A DNA stretch of 64,000 nt, taken from positions 131,567,929 through 131,631,928 of the forward strand of contig NC_088911.1 of NCBI RefSeq assembly GCF_963576675.1, given 5' to 3'. Below the pieces are notes generated by a model, which did no database searches, was not told the origin of the DNA, and saw only the letters and a program-made list of their open reading frames with translations. The DNA comes from Euphorbia lathyris (lineage: Eukaryota; Streptophyta; Magnoliopsida; Malpighiales; Euphorbiaceae). The translations under genes were made by a program, and so were the position numbers. Of this stretch, positions 10,681-24,193 are shown in pieces (position 1 is the stretch's first letter; every line of letters starts with the position of its first letter).

Positions 10681-11118
10681 TTTTGTTTCGGCCAACCAAA
10701 TTGTTTCCAGAACGCCAACATGCTTTGCCTAATTTTCTTTCACTTCATCCATAGGATCCCATAAGGCAGGTTTTTCTTCGGCCAACCAAATTGTTTCCAG
10801 AACGCCAATATGCCTTGCCTAACTTTCTTTCACTTCTTCCATAGGAACCCATAAGGCAAATTTTTCTTTGGCCAACCAAATTGTTTCTAGAACGCCGACA
10901 TGCTTTGCCTTTTCTTTCACTTCTTCCATAGAATCCCATGAGGCAGATTTTTCTTCGGCCAACCAAATTGTTTCTAGAACGCCAACATGCTTTGCCTTTT
11001 CTTTCACTTCTTCCATAGGATCTCATCAGGTAGATTTTTCTTCGACCAACCAAGTTGTTTCCAGAACGCCAACATGCTTTGCCTTTTCTTTCACTTCTTC
11101 CATAGGATCCTGTAATGC
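10681..11118 (-). repeat. minisatellite of copy C2
   Basis: Same five-repeat structure as C1, first repeat at 10691. Copy-specific changes include a CTTCATCC variant at 10743 and a TGCCTTGCC variant near 10810. Confidence 0.7.
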
Positions 11119-11385
11119 TTTCATGTTTAAAGAAGCAATATGCATTTCATGGAACCATTAACTTAAAATCTTGAATTAATTGATAAAATTTTAGAATAAC
11201 TTATATTTTTTTTTATGATTTCAAAGGAAGCAATATTTGACTATCTGTTATTTTTGCAGTTTCTTCTTTTTCTTATATATATGGTCATCCATTGTATATT
11301 TGAAGTTCATATACTAGCTTTTATAATTTCGCAAAAGGGTATTGAGTTAAGTAACTGACTCACTTTTTGTATTTTTTTTTCAGAA

Positions 11386-12198
11386 CATGGGATCACTACC
11401 CATCTACTGTTCACGAAGATTCTAGTCTAAGCATGCAGATTTGGTAGATGGTTTGGTAGATCGGATGGAAAAAGACTTGAAACGTTTGAATAAGTTGTTC
11501 GTACATACAAAAGCGACTTTCAATCATGTGCACTAAAATGGAGCAATTAGAGGGGTAGTACACAAAGATGGCAGATGTTATGGGTTGTTTGTGGCCAAAG
11601 TGGCTAAAATTACGTCAGTTGCGTAGGGGGAGATACAAGCATATACGGGAGGCATTCATTTAGCTAAGGAGTTGGTAGTTCAATATCCTAAAGCCTATAT
11701 GATCCCACAACTATTTTGTCAAGGACTGATTGCAAGTAAATTATCAAATTTATTGATAATACACCACCGGATAGGAATTTTTATCAGATGAAAAAATTAC
11801 TAGAGAAAGCTACTGATAAAACGTACAACCCTGAAATGTACGAGTTGGTGCAGCATGTTCGTCAGTTTAGAGAGGACATGGTAATTTCTGGAAAATTGAC
11901 TTTTGATTTGGAATGGAGTAGGAAGGAATACATCATGGTGCCTCATGTTTTGGTCCAAGCCGCATATCATTTGAAGGAGGATTTGGAGGAAGTCAAACAT
12001 AAACTACTAGATGTTAATGGAACAAAGGTATTAACCTTCAATCGCAATGAGCACAATTAATTATGGGATTGGATCGAGTGTGGCAAGGAGGAACATGACA
12101 TACGTGATTGTATCAAGTGTAAAACATGGCGGAAGAAGAAGTATAAGAATGCCTGGGATAATGATTTCTCGCTCGAAGTATCCAAGGATGATGATTAG
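11386..12198 (+). pseudogene. RNase H-like gene remnant, copy C2 (extra frameshift)
   Basis: Carries the same five in-frame stops as C1. In addition it lacks one A in the run before GCCTATATG (near 11692; 'cctaaagcc' against 'cctaaaagcc' in the other copies), a C2-specific frameshift in the RNase H-like part. The 90-codon piece survives at 11788-12060. Confidence 0.6.
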
Positions 12199-13055
12199 TG
12201 GCGCACAGATTAAGTATAATTAGCCTATTACACATGCTCTTAGACCAATGGCGGTCATTTAGTTGTTGTTTACACATGGAGTAACAATCAACCCCTACAG
12301 TAGTTATAAACAAATTTATGTTGTAACTTTAATTAGTAACAAGGTTTTAATATCTTCCTAAACTCTAAATCTTTAATGACTTTGAGCCATAGAGGTCGCC
12401 AGACGTGTCAGATCTGGCGTGTTACATGTCCTCCCTAGCTTTATAAAGTTGCTTTTAAGAAGTTAATAAATTTTGTTTTAGTCCTTGAATACTTATAGTT
12501 TTGATACCTATTATTAATTAATACTATTTTTAACCCATAAAATTTTAAAAAGTTGATACTTTTAGTGGGTTGTTACTAACCTGACAAAAGTCACAATTGT
12601 TACCAACCATTGCAGTAACAATAGTTATTAGTGTCGTATAAATTAAAGTAACAACTGTAAACAACCATTATAAAGGTTTGTTATTTCCAAATTTTATATG
12701 ACTCACTTGTCGTAAATAATTAATATCTTTTACCTAATAAAAATAGAATAAAGAGTCATAAAAAAAGAATTAATAAACAAATAAGATAGATAAAAAAAAT
12801 GAAAGTCACAAGCTAAATACTCTTTCCCATTAATGGAACCGGTGGGATCCAAATAGTTTGTTACTAAAGTAACAAACCAATAGTAGCAACATCTAAATTA
12901 CAAGGTTCTAGGGGGAAGTTTGTTACTTTTTATCCCAAGTAACAAAGATATAGCACCACTAAAAAGGGGTGTGCATCAGTTCAAAACGAATATCGAAATT
13001 ACTAAAATAATTGACACCGACACCGAATCAAATAACATGTAAAACCGAAATAATA

Positions 13056-13145
13056 CTGTCATTTTAATAGTTCCCCTATTTACTCTCCGTTGCTTCTTCC
13101 CCTTTCTCTGTATTTAATCTAGAGTAGTTAATATGAGCTCATTAC
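13056..13145 (+). repeat. inter-unit junction module
   Basis: About 90 bp (TGTCATTTTAATAG to GAGCTCATTAC) link the truncated right end of one unit to the left start of the next. The module recurs before C4 (~16149-16238), C5 (~19245-19334) and C6 (~22341-22430). It is absent from C1's right side, so it most likely represents the original left flank of the unit, captured when the first tandem duplication formed. Confidence 0.7.
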
Positions 13146-13773
13146 TACTAAAATTTAATTTTTATTTTTATTATATTAATTGTAAATATTTTAGCACAGA
13201 TCACAAATTACTGTGTCCTAAAATTTATTTTGATATATCCAGATTAAAATTACATATTCGATGATATATTTTAAAAGTAAATTAAAATTTTAAATAAATT
13301 ATTTGTAGGACAGATTGGAAATTGAACGAGTTATTTCATCCCCACCCCTATTTATAATGGAGATTTCCTATCTTTATTATATTAAGATAAATGAGGATAA
13401 ATTTTTATCCACCTCGTAATAAGTACCCTAGGGAGATGTTTGCTCCATTTTATTATTTTTTCTAAATTAATAATACTTAAAATCTCACATTAAAAATCAA
13501 ATAGATATATATTTATAAATATTTAAACTTTTTAATCATTCCAAAGAGAAAATTACTTAATATAAATATATGTTTTTTTATTCAAATGTATAGTTTGTAT
13601 TTTTATAAAATATATATTAATATTTAAATTTGAAAGTGCAAGTTAAATTTGAAATTATTTAATAAATTTTAGAAAATATGTTATTTAATGATATATATTA
13701 ATGGGTAATCCACATACTTGATGTAACAACCTCCTTTTTGGTTGTTTCGACATCTCCATGAAAATCTAGACAG

Positions 13774-14210
13774 ATTTTTTTCGGCCAACCAAATTGTTTC
13801 CAGAACGCCAACATGCTTTGCCTAATTTTCTTTCACTTCTTCCATAGGATCCCATAAGGCAGGTTTTTCTTCGGCCAACCAAATTGTTTCCAGAACGCCA
13901 ATATGCTTTGCCTAACTTTCTTTCACTTCTTCCATAGGAACCCATAAGGCAAAATTTTCTTTGGCCAACCAAATTGTTTCTAGAACGCCGACATGCTTTG
14001 CCTTTTCTTTCACTTCTTCCATAGAATCCCATAAGGCAGATTTTTCTTCGGCCAACCAAATTGTTTCTAGAATGCCAACATGCTTTGCCTTTTCTTTCAC
14101 TTCTTCCATAGGATCCCATCAGGTAGATTTTTCTTCGACCAACCAAGTTGTTTCCAGAACGCCAACATGCTTTGCCTTTTCTTTCACTTCTTCCATAGGA
14201 TCCTGTAATG
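13774..14210 (-). repeat. minisatellite of copy C3
   Basis: Five 90/87-bp repeats as in C1. Contains AATTTTCTTTGG in the third repeat spacer and AATGCC in repeat four, both also seen in C4/C5. Confidence 0.7.
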
Positions 14211-14478
14211 CTTTCATGTTTAAAGAAGCAATATGCATTTCATGGAACCATTAACTTAAAATCTTGAATTAATTGATAAAATTTTAGAATAACTTATATT
14301 TTTTTTATGATTTCAAAGGAAGCAATATTTGACTATCTGTTATTTTTGCAGTTTCTTCTTTTTCTTATATATATGGTCATCCATTGTATATTTGAAGTTC
14401 ATATACTAGCTTTTATAATTTCGCAAAAGGGTATTGAGTTAAGTAACTGACTCACTTTTTGTATTTTTTTTTCAGAAC

Positions 14479-15291
14479 ATGGGATCACTACCCATCTACT
14501 GTTCACGAAGATTCTAGTCTAAGCATGCAGATTTGGTAGATGGTTTGGTAGATCGGATGGAAAAAGACTTGAAACGTTTGAATAAGTTGTTCGTACATAC
14601 AAAAGCGACTTTCCATTATGTGCACTAAAATGGAGCAATTAGAGGGGTAGTACACAAAGATGGCAGATGTTATGGGTTGTTTGTGGCCAAAGTGGCTAAA
14701 ATTACGTCAGTTGCATAGGGGGAGATACAAGCATATACGAGAGGCATTCATTTAGCTAAGGAGTTGGTAGTTCAATATCCTAAAAGCCTATATGATCCCA
14801 CAACTATTTTGTCAAGGACTGATTGCAAGTAAATTATCAAATTTATTGATAATACACCACCGGATAGGAATTTTTATCAGATGAAAAAATTACTAGAGAA
14901 AGCTACTGATAAAACGTACAACCCTGAAATGTACGAGTTGGTGCAGCATGTTCGTCAGTTTAGAGAGGACATGGTAATTTCTGGAAAATTGACTTTTGAT
15001 TTGGAATGGAGTAGGAAGGAATACATCATGGTGCCTCATGTTTTGGTCCAAGCCGCATATCATTTGAAGGAGGATTTGGAGGAAGTCAAGGATAAACTAC
15101 TAGATGTTAATGGAACAAAGGTATTTTCCTTCAATCGCAATGAGCACAATTAATTATGGGATTGAATCGAGTGTGGCAAGGAGGAACATGACATACGTGA
15201 TTGTATCAAGTGTAAAACATGGCGGAAGAAGAAGTATAAGAATGCCTGGGATAATGATTTCCCGCTCGAAGTATCCAAGGATGATGATTAG
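14479..15291 (+). pseudogene. RNase H-like gene remnant, copy C3
   Basis: Stops shared with the other copies. The codon before the third stop is GCA in this copy (GCATAG instead of GCGTAG). The 90-codon piece lies at 14881-15153 with KDKLLDVNGTKVFSFN in place of KHKLLDVNGTKVLTFN. Confidence 0.6.
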
Positions 15292-16868
15292 TGGCGCACA
15301 GATTAAGTATAATTAGCCTATTACACATGCTCTTAGACCAATGGCGGTCATTTAGTTGTTGTTTACACATGGAGTAACAATCAACCCCTACAGTAGTTAT
15401 AAACAAATTTATGTTGTAACTTTAATTAGTAACAAGGTTTTAATATCTTCCTAAACTCTAAATCTTTAATGACTTTGAGCCATAGAGGTCGCCAGACGTG
15501 TCAGATCTGGCGTGTTACATGTCCTCCCTAGCTTTATAAAGTTGCTTTTAAGAAGTTAATAAATTTTGTTTTAGTCCTTGAATACTTATAGTTTTGATAC
15601 CTATTATTAATTAATACTATTTTTAACCCATAAAATTTTAAAAAGTTGATACTTTTAGTGGGTTGTTACTAACCTGACAAAAGTCACAATTGTTACCAAC
15701 CATTGCAGTAACAATAGTTATTAGTGTCGTATAAATTAAAGTAACAACTGTAAACAACCATTATAAAGGTTTGTTATTTCCAAATTTTATATGACTCACT
15801 TGTCGTAAATAATTAATATCTTTTACCTAATAAAAATAGAATAAAGAGTCATAAAAAAAGAATTAATAAACAAATAAGATAGATAAAAAAAATGAAAGTC
15901 ACAAGCTAAATACTCTTTCCCATTAATGGAACCGGTGGGATCCAAATAGTTTGTTACTAAAGTAACAAACCAATAGTAGCAACATCTAAATTACAAGGTT
16001 CTAGGGGGAAGTTTGTTACTTTTTATCCCAAGTAACAAAGATATAGCACCACTAAAAAGGGGTGTGCATCAGTTCAAAACGAATATCGAAATTACTAAAA
16101 TAATTGACACCGACACCGAATCAAATAACATGTAAAACCGAAATAATACTGTCATTTTAATAGTTCCCCTATTTACTCTCCGTTGCTTCTTCCCCTTTCT
16201 CTGTATTTAATCTAGAGTAGTTAATATGAGCTCATTACTACTAAAATTTAATTTTTATTTTTATTATATTAATTGTAAATATTTTAGCACAGATCACAAA
16301 TTACTGTGTCCTAAAATTTATTTTGATATATCCAGATTAAAATTACATATTCGATGATATATTTTAAAAGTAAATTAAAATTTTAAATAAATTATTTGTA
16401 GGACAGATTGGAAATTGAACGAGTTATTTCATCCCCACCCCTATTTATAATGGAGATTTCCTATCTTTTATTATATTAAGATAAATGAGGATAAATTTTT
16501 ATCCACCTCGTAATAAGTACCCTAGGGTGATGTTTGCTCCATTTTATTATTTTTTCTAAATTAATAATACTTAAAATCTCACATTAAAAATCAAATAGAT
16601 ATATATTTATAAATATTTAAACTTTTTAATCATTCCAAAGAGAAAATTACTTAATATAAATATATGTTTTTTTATTCAAATGTATAGTTTGTATTTTTAT
16701 AAAATATATATTAATATTTAAATTTGAAAGTGCAAGTTAAATTTGAAATTATTTAATAAATTTTAGAAAATATGTTATTTAATGATATATATTAATGGGT
16801 AATCCACATACTTGATGTAACAACCTCCTTTTTGGTTGTTTCGACATCTCCATGAAAATCTAGACAGA

Positions 16869-17306
16869 TTTTTTTTCGGCCAACCAAATTGTTTCCAGAA
16901 CGCCAACATGCTTTGCCTAATTTTCTTTCACTTCTTCCATAGGATCCCATAAGACAGGTTTTTCTTCGGCCAACCAAATTATTTCCAGAACGCCAATATG
17001 CTTTGCCTAACTTTCTTTCACTTCTTCCATAGGAACCCATAAGGCAAAATTTTCTTTGGCCAACCAAATTGTTTCTAGAACGCCGACATGCTTTGCCTTT
17101 TCTTTCACTTCTTCCATAGAATCCCATAAGGCAGATTTTTCTTCGACCAACCAAATTGTTTCTAGAATGCCAACATGCTTTGCCTTTTCTTTCACTTCTT
17201 CCATATGATCCCATCAGGTAGATTTTTCTTCGACCAACCAAGTTGTTTCCAGAACGCCAACATGCTTTGCCTTTTCTTTCACTTCTTCCATAGGATCCTG
17301 TAATGC
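16869..17306 (-). repeat. minisatellite of copy C4
   Basis: First repeat at 16879. Distinguished by AAGACAGG and AATTATTTCC in the second repeat and CCATATGATCC before the fifth. Confidence 0.7.
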
Positions 17307-17574
17307 TTTCATGTTTAAAGAAGCAATATGCATTTCATGGAACCATTAACTTAAAATCTTGAATTAATTGATAAAATTTTAGAATAACTTATATTTTTTT
17401 TATGATTTCAAAGGAAGCAATATTTGACTATCTGTTATTTTTGCAGTTTCTTCTTTTTCTTATATATATGGTCATCCATTGTATATTTCAAGTTCATATA
17501 CTAGCTTTTATAATTTCGCAAAAGGGTATTGAGTTAAGTAACTGACTCACTTTTTGTATTTTTTTTTTCAGAAC

Positions 17575-18387
17575 ATGGGATCACTAGCCATCTACTGTTC
17601 ACGAAGATTCTAGTCTAAGCATGCAGATTTGGTAGATGGTTTGGTAGATCGGATGGAAAAAGACTTGAAACGTTTGAATAAGTTGTTCGTACATACAAAA
17701 GCGACTTTCCATCATGTGCACTAAAATGGAGCAATTAGAGGGGTAGTACACAAAGATGGCAGATGTTATGGGTTGTTTGTGGCCAAAGTGGCTAAAACTA
17801 CGTCAGTTGCGTAGGGGGAGATACAAGCATATACGGGAGGCATTCATTTAGCTAAGGAGTTGGTAGTTCAATATCCTAAAAGCCTATATGATCCCATAAC
17901 TATTTTGTCAAGGACTGATTGCAAGTAAATTATCAAATTTATTGATAATACACCACCGGATAGGAATTTTTATCAGATGAAAAAATTACTAGAGAAAGCT
18001 ACTGATAAAACGTACAACCCTGAAATGTACGAGTTGGTGCAGCATGTTCGTCAGTTTAGAGAGGACATGGTACTTTCTGGAAAATTGACTTTTGATTTGG
18101 AATGGAGTAGGAAGGAATACATCATGGTGCCTCATGTTTTGGCCCAAGCCGCATATCATTTGAAGGAGGATTTGGAGGAAGTCAAGCATAAACTACTAGA
18201 TGTTAATGGCACAAAGGTATTAACCTTCAATCGCAATGAGCACAATTAATTATGGGATTGGATCGAGTGTGGCAAGGAGGAACATGACATACGTGATTGT
18301 ATCAAGTGTAAAACATGGCGAAAGAAGAAGTATAAGAATGCCTGGGATAATGATTTCCCGCTCGAAGTATCCAAGGATGATGATTAG
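17575..18387 (+). pseudogene. RNase H-like gene remnant, copy C4
   Basis: Same stop set. The 90-codon piece (17977-18249) has the C1-type VLSGKL/VLAQ residues, not the C2/C3 type, although the flanks are C3-like. This indicates exchange between copies. Confidence 0.6.
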
Positions 18388-19964
18388 TGGCGCACAGATT
18401 AAGTATAATTAGCCTATTACACATGCTCTTAGACCAGTGGCGGTCATTTAGTTGTTGTTTACACATGGAGTAACAATCAACCCCTACAGTAGTTATAAAC
18501 AAATTTATGTTGTAACTTTAATTAGTAACAAGGTTTTAATATCTTCCTAAACTCTAAATCTTTAATGACTTTGAGCCATAGAGGTCGCCAAACGTGTCAG
18601 ATCTGGCGTGTTACATGTCCTCCCTAGCTTTATAAAGTTGCTTTTAAGAAGTTAATAAATTTTGTTTTAGTCCTTGAATACTTATAGTTTTGATACCTAT
18701 TATTAATTAATACTATTTTTAACCCATAAAATTTTAAAAAGTTGATACTTTTAGTGGGTTGTTACTAACCTGACAAAAGTCACAATTGTTACCAACCATT
18801 GCAGTAACAATAGTTATTAGTGTCGTATAAATTAAAGTAACAACTGTAAACAACCATTATAAAGGTTTGTTATTTCCAAATTTTATATGACTCACTTGTC
18901 GTAAATAATTAATATCTTTTACCTAATAAAAATAGAATAAAGAGTCATAAAAAAAGAATTAATAAACAAATAAGATAGATAAAAAAAATGAAAGTCACAA
19001 GCTAAATACTCTTTCCCATTAATGGAACCGGTGGGATCCAAATAGTTTGTTACTAAAGTAACAAACCAATAGTAGCAACATCTAAATTACAAGGTTCTAG
19101 GGGGAAGTTTGTTACTTTTTATCCCAAGTAACAAAGATATAGCACCACTAAAAAGGGGTGTGCATCAGTTCAAAACGAATATCGAAATTACTAAAATAAT
19201 TGACACCGACACCGAATCAAATAACATGTAAAACCGAAATAATACTGTCATTTTAATAGTTCCCCTATTTACTCTCCGTTGCTTCTTCCCCTTTCTCTGT
19301 ATTTAATCTAGAGTAGTTAATATGAGCTCATTACTACTAAAATTTAATTTTTATTTTTATTATATTAATTGTAAATATTTTAGCACAGATCACAAATTAC
19401 TGTGTCCTAAAATTTATTTTGATATATCCAGATTAAAATTACATATTCGATGATATATTTTAAAAGTAAATTAAAATTTTAAATAAATTATTTGTAGGAC
19501 AGATTGGAAATTGAACGAGTTATTTCATCCCCACCCCTATTTATAATGGAGATTTCCTATCTTTTATTATATTAAGATAAATGAGGATAAATTTTTATCC
19601 ACCTCGTAATAAGTACCCTAGGGTGATGTTTGCTCCATTTTATTATTTTTTCTAAATTAATAATACTTAAAATCTCACATTAAAAATCAAATAGATATAT
19701 ATTTATAAATATTTAAACTTTTTAATCATTCCAAAGAGAAAATTACTTAATATAAATATATGTTTTTTTATTCAAATGTATAGTTTGTATTTTTATAAAA
19801 TATATATTAATATTTAAATTTGAAAGTGCAAGTTAAATTTGAAATTATTTAATAAATTTTAGAAAATATGTTATTTAATGATATATATTAATGGGTAATC
19901 CACATACTTGATGTAACAACCTCCTTTTTGGTTGTTTCGACATCTCCATGAAAATCTAGACAGA

Positions 19965-20402
19965 TTTTTTTTCGGCCAACCAAATTGTTTCCAGAACGCC
20001 AACATGCTTTGCCTAATTTTCTTTCACTTCTTCCATAGGATCCCATAAGACAGGTTTTTCTTCGGCCAACCAAATTATTTCCAGAACGCCAATATGCTTT
20101 GCCTAACTTTCTTTCACTTCTTCCATAGGAACCCATAAGGCAAAATTTTCTTTGGCCAACCAAATTGTTTCTAGAACGCCGACATGCTTTGCCTTTTCTT
20201 TCACTTCTTCCATAGAATCCCATAAGGCAGATTTTTCTTCGACCAACCAAATTGTTTCTAGAATGCCAACATGCTTTGCCTTTTCTTTCACTTCTTCCAT
20301 ATGATCCCATCAGGTAGATTTTTCTTCGACCAACCAAGTTGTTTCCAGAACGCCAACATGCTTTGCCTTTTCTTTCACTTCTTCCATAGGATCCTGTAAT
20401 GC
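19965..20402 (-). repeat. minisatellite of copy C5
   Basis: First repeat at 19975. Carries the same private variants as C4. Confidence 0.7.
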
Positions 20403-20670
20403 TTTCATGTTTAAAGAAGCAATATGCATTTCATGGAACCATTAACTTAAAATCTTGAATTAATTGATAAAATTTTAGAATAACTTATATTTTTTTTATG
20501 ATTTCAAAGGAAGCAATATTTGACTATCTGTTATTTTTGCAGTTTCTTCTTTTTCTTATATATATGGTCATCCATTGTATATTTCAAGTTCATATACTAG
20601 CTTTTATAATTTCGCAAAAGGGTATTGAGTTAAGTAACTGACTCACTTTTTGTATTTTTTTTTTCAGAAC

Positions 20671-21483
20671 ATGGGATCACTAGCCATCTACTGTTCACGA
20701 AGATTCTAGTCTAAGCATGCAGATTTGGTAGATGGTTTGGTAGATCGGATGGAAAAAGACTTGAAACGTTTGAATAAGTTGTTCGTACATACAAAAGCGA
20801 CTTTCCATCATGTGCACTAAAATGGAGCAATTAGAGGGGTAGTACACAAAGATGGCAGATGTTATGGGTTGTTTGTGGCCAAAGTGGCTAAAACTACGTC
20901 AGTTGCGTAGGGGGAGATACAAGCATATACGGGAGGCATTCATTTAGCTAAGGAGTTGGTAGTTCAATATCCTAAAAGCCTATATGATCCCATAACTATT
21001 TTGTCAAGGACTGATTGCAAGTAAATTATCAAATTTATTGATAATACACCACCGGATAGGAATTTTTATCAGATGAAAAAATTACTAGAGAAAGCTACTG
21101 ATAAAACGTACAACCCTGAAATGTACGAGTTGGTGCAGCATGTTCGTCAGTTTAGAGAGGACATGGTACTTTCTGGAAAATTGACTTTTGATTTGGAATG
21201 GAGTAGGAAGGAATACATCATGGTGCCTCATGTTTTGGCCCAAGCCGCATATCATTTGAAGGAGGATTTGGAGGAAGTCAAGCATAAACTACTAGATGTT
21301 AATGGCACAAAGGTATTAACCTTCAATCGCAATGAGCACAATTAATTATGGGATTGGATCGAGTGTGGCAAGGAGGAACATGACATACGTGATTGTATCA
21401 AGTGTAAAACATGGCGAAAGAAGAAGTATAAGAATGCCTGGGATAATGATTTCCCGCTCGAAGTATCCAAGGATGATGATTAG
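20671..21483 (+). pseudogene. RNase H-like gene remnant, copy C5
   Basis: Same stops and residues as C4. The 90-codon piece is at 21073-21345. Confidence 0.6.
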
Positions 21484-23059
21484 TGGCGCACAGATTAAGT
21501 ATAATTAGCCTATTACACATGCTCTTAGACCAGTGGCGGTCATTTAGTTGTTGTTTACACATGGAGTAACAATCAACCCCTACAGTAGTTATAAACAAAT
21601 TTATGTTGTAACTTTAATTAGTAACAAGGTTTTAATATCTTCCTAAACTCTAAATCTTTAATGACTTTGAGCCATAGAGGTCGCCAAACGTGTCAGATCT
21701 GGCGTGTTACATGTCCTCCCTAGCTTTATAAAGTTGCTTTTAAGAAGTTAATAAATTTTGTTTTAGTCCTTGAATACTTATAGTTTTGATACCTATTATT
21801 AATTAATACTATTTTTAACCCATAAAATTTTAAAAAGTTGATACTTTTAGTGGGTTGTTACTAACCTGACAAAAGTCACAATTGTTACCAACCATTGCAG
21901 TAACAATAGTTATTAGTGTCGTATAAATTAAAGTAACAACTGTAAACAACCATTATAAAGGTTTGTTATTTCCAAATTTTATATGACTCACTTGTCGTAA
22001 ATAATTAATATCTTTTACCTAATAAAAATAGAATAAAGAGTCATAAAAAAAGAATTAATAAACAAATAAGATAGATAAAAAAAATGAAAGTCACAAGCTA
22101 AATACTCTTTCCCATTAATGGAACCGGTGGGATCCAAATAGTTTGTTACTAAAGTAACAAACCAATAGTAGCAACATCTAAATTACAAGGTTCTAGGGGG
22201 AAGTTTGTTACTTTTTATCCCAAGTAACAAAGATATAGCACCACTAAAAAGGGGTGTGCATCAGTTCAAAACGAATATCGAAATTACTAAAATAATTGAC
22301 ACCGACACCGAATCAAATAACATGTAAAACCGAAATAATACTGTCATTTTAATAGTTCCCCTATTTACTCTCCGTTGCTTCTTCCCCTTTCTCTGTATTT
22401 AATCTAGAGTAGTTAATATGAGCTCATTACTACTAAAATTTAATTTTTATTTTTATTATATTAATTGTAAATATTTTAGCACAGATCACAAATTACTGTG
22501 TCCCAAAATTTATTTTGATATATCCAGATTAAAATTACATATTCGATGATATATTTTAAAAGTAAATTAAAATTTTAAATAAATTATTTGTAGGACAGAT
22601 TGGAAATTGAACGAGTTATTTCATCCCCACCCCTATTTATAATGGAGATTTCCTATCTTTATTATATTAAGATAAATGAGGATAAATTTTTATCCACCTC
22701 GTAATAGGTACCCTAGGGAGATGTTTGCTCCATTTTATTATTTTTTCTAAATTAATAATACTTAAAATCTCACATTAAAAATCAAATAGATATATATTTA
22801 TAAATATTTAAACTTTTTAATCATTCCAAAGAGAAAATTACTTAATATAAATATATGTTTTTTTATTCAAATGTATAGTTTGTATTTTTATAAAATATAT
22901 ATTAATATTTAAATTTGAAAGTGCAAGTTAAATTTGAAATTATTTAATAAATTTTAGAAAATATGTTATTTAATGATATATATTAATGGATAATCCACAT
23001 ACTTGATGTAACAACCTCCTTTTTGGTTGTTTCGACATCTCCATGAAAATATAGACAGA

Positions 23060-23497
23060 TTTTTTTTCGGCCAACCAAATTGTTTCCAGAACGCCAACAT
23101 GCTTTGCCTAATTTTCTTTCACTTCTTCCATAGGATCCCATAAGGCAGGTTTTTCTTCGGCCAACCAAATTGTTTCCAGAACGCCAATATGCTTTGCCTA
23201 ACTTTCTTTCACTTCTTCCATAGGAACCCATAAGGCAAATTTTTCTTTGGCCAACCAAATTGTTTCTAGAACGCCGACATGCTTTGCCTTTTCTTTCACT
23301 TCTTCCATAGAATCCCATAAGGCAGATTTTTCTTCGGCCAACCAAATTGTTTCTAGAACGCCAACATGCTTTGACTTTTCTTTCACTTCTTCCATAGGAT
23401 CCCATCAGGTAGATTTTTCTTCGACCAACCAAGTTGTTTCCAGAACGCCAACATGCTTTGTCTTTTCTTTCACTTCTTCCATAGGATCCCGTAATGC
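23060..23497 (-). repeat. minisatellite of copy C6
   Basis: First repeat at 23070. Nearly the same as C1, including GACTTTTC and GTCTTTTC variants, but with ATAGACAG instead of CTAGACAG before the first repeat. Confidence 0.7.
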
Positions 23498-23765
23498 TTT
23501 CATGTTTAAAGAAGCAATGTGCATTTCATGGAACCATTAACTTAAAATCTTGAATTAATTGATAAAATTTTAGAATAACTTATATTTTTTTTTATGATTT
23601 CAAAGGAAGCAATATTTGACTATCTGTTATTTTTGCAGTTTCTTCTTTTTCTTATATATATGGTCATCCATTGTATATTTGAAGTTCATATACTAGCTTT
23701 TATAATTTCGCAAAAGGGTATTGATTTAAGCAACTGACTCACTTTTTGTATTTTTTTTTCAGAAC

Positions 23766-24193
23766 ATGAGATCACTAGCCATCTACTGTTCACGAAGATT
23801 CTAGTCTAAGCATGCAAATTTGGTAGATGGTTTGGTAGATCGGATGGAAAAAGACTTGAAACGTTTGAATAAGTTGTTCGTACATACAAAAGCGACTTTC
23901 CATCATGTGCACTAAAATGGAGCAATTGGAGGGGTAGTACACAAAGATGGCAGATTTTATGGGTTGTTTGTGGCCAACGTGGCTAAAATTACGTCAGTTG
24001 CGTAGGGGGAGATACAAGCATATACGGGAGGCATTCATTTAGCTAAGGAGTTGGTAGTTCAATATCCTAAAAGCCTATATGATCCCACAACTATTTTGTC
24101 AAGGACTGATTACAAGTAAATTATCAAATTTATTGATAATACACCACCGGATAGGAATTTTTATCAGATGAAAAAATTACTAGAGAAAGCTAC
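23766..24193 (+). pseudogene. RNase H-like gene remnant, copy C6 (3' half deleted)
   Basis: ATG is changed in context (AACATGAGATC). The stops are shared with other copies. The frame is lost at the deletion joint 24191-24193, just after KKLLEKAT. Confidence 0.55.

Larger units (their letters stand above)
10112..13145 (+). repeat. 3.1-kb tandem unit, copy C2 (first ~63 bp missing)
   Basis: Starts at unit position ~63, directly after the LINE A-tail. It ends with the junction module (13056-13145: TGTCATTTTAATAG ... GAGCTCATTAC) that precedes every later copy. Shares some variants with C1 (aataggtaccc) and others with C3 (ATTTCTGG in the 90-codon ORF, VLVQ). Confidence 0.9.
13146..16238 (+). 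repeat. 3.1-kb tandem unit, copy C3
   Basis: Complete repeat, 3093 bp. Minisatellite first repeat at 13784. Variants: TGTCCTAAAAT near the start, shared with C4 and C5; VISGKL and VLVQ in the 90-codon ORF, shared with C2; and a private TATTTTCC in place of TATTAACC near 15121. Confidence 0.92.
16239..19334 (+). repeat. 3.1-kb tandem unit, copy C4
   Basis: 3096 bp. In the stretches I compared by eye it does not differ from C5. Both share CTATCTTTTATTATA, CCTAGGGTGATG, AATTATTTCCAG, CATATGATCC and TATTTCAAGTTC, which are absent from C1-C3. Confidence 0.92.
19335..22430 (+). repeat. 3.1-kb tandem unit, copy C5
   Basis: 3096 bp, the same length as C4 and apparently the same sequence. C4 and C5 are the youngest pair in the array. 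Confidence 0.92.
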
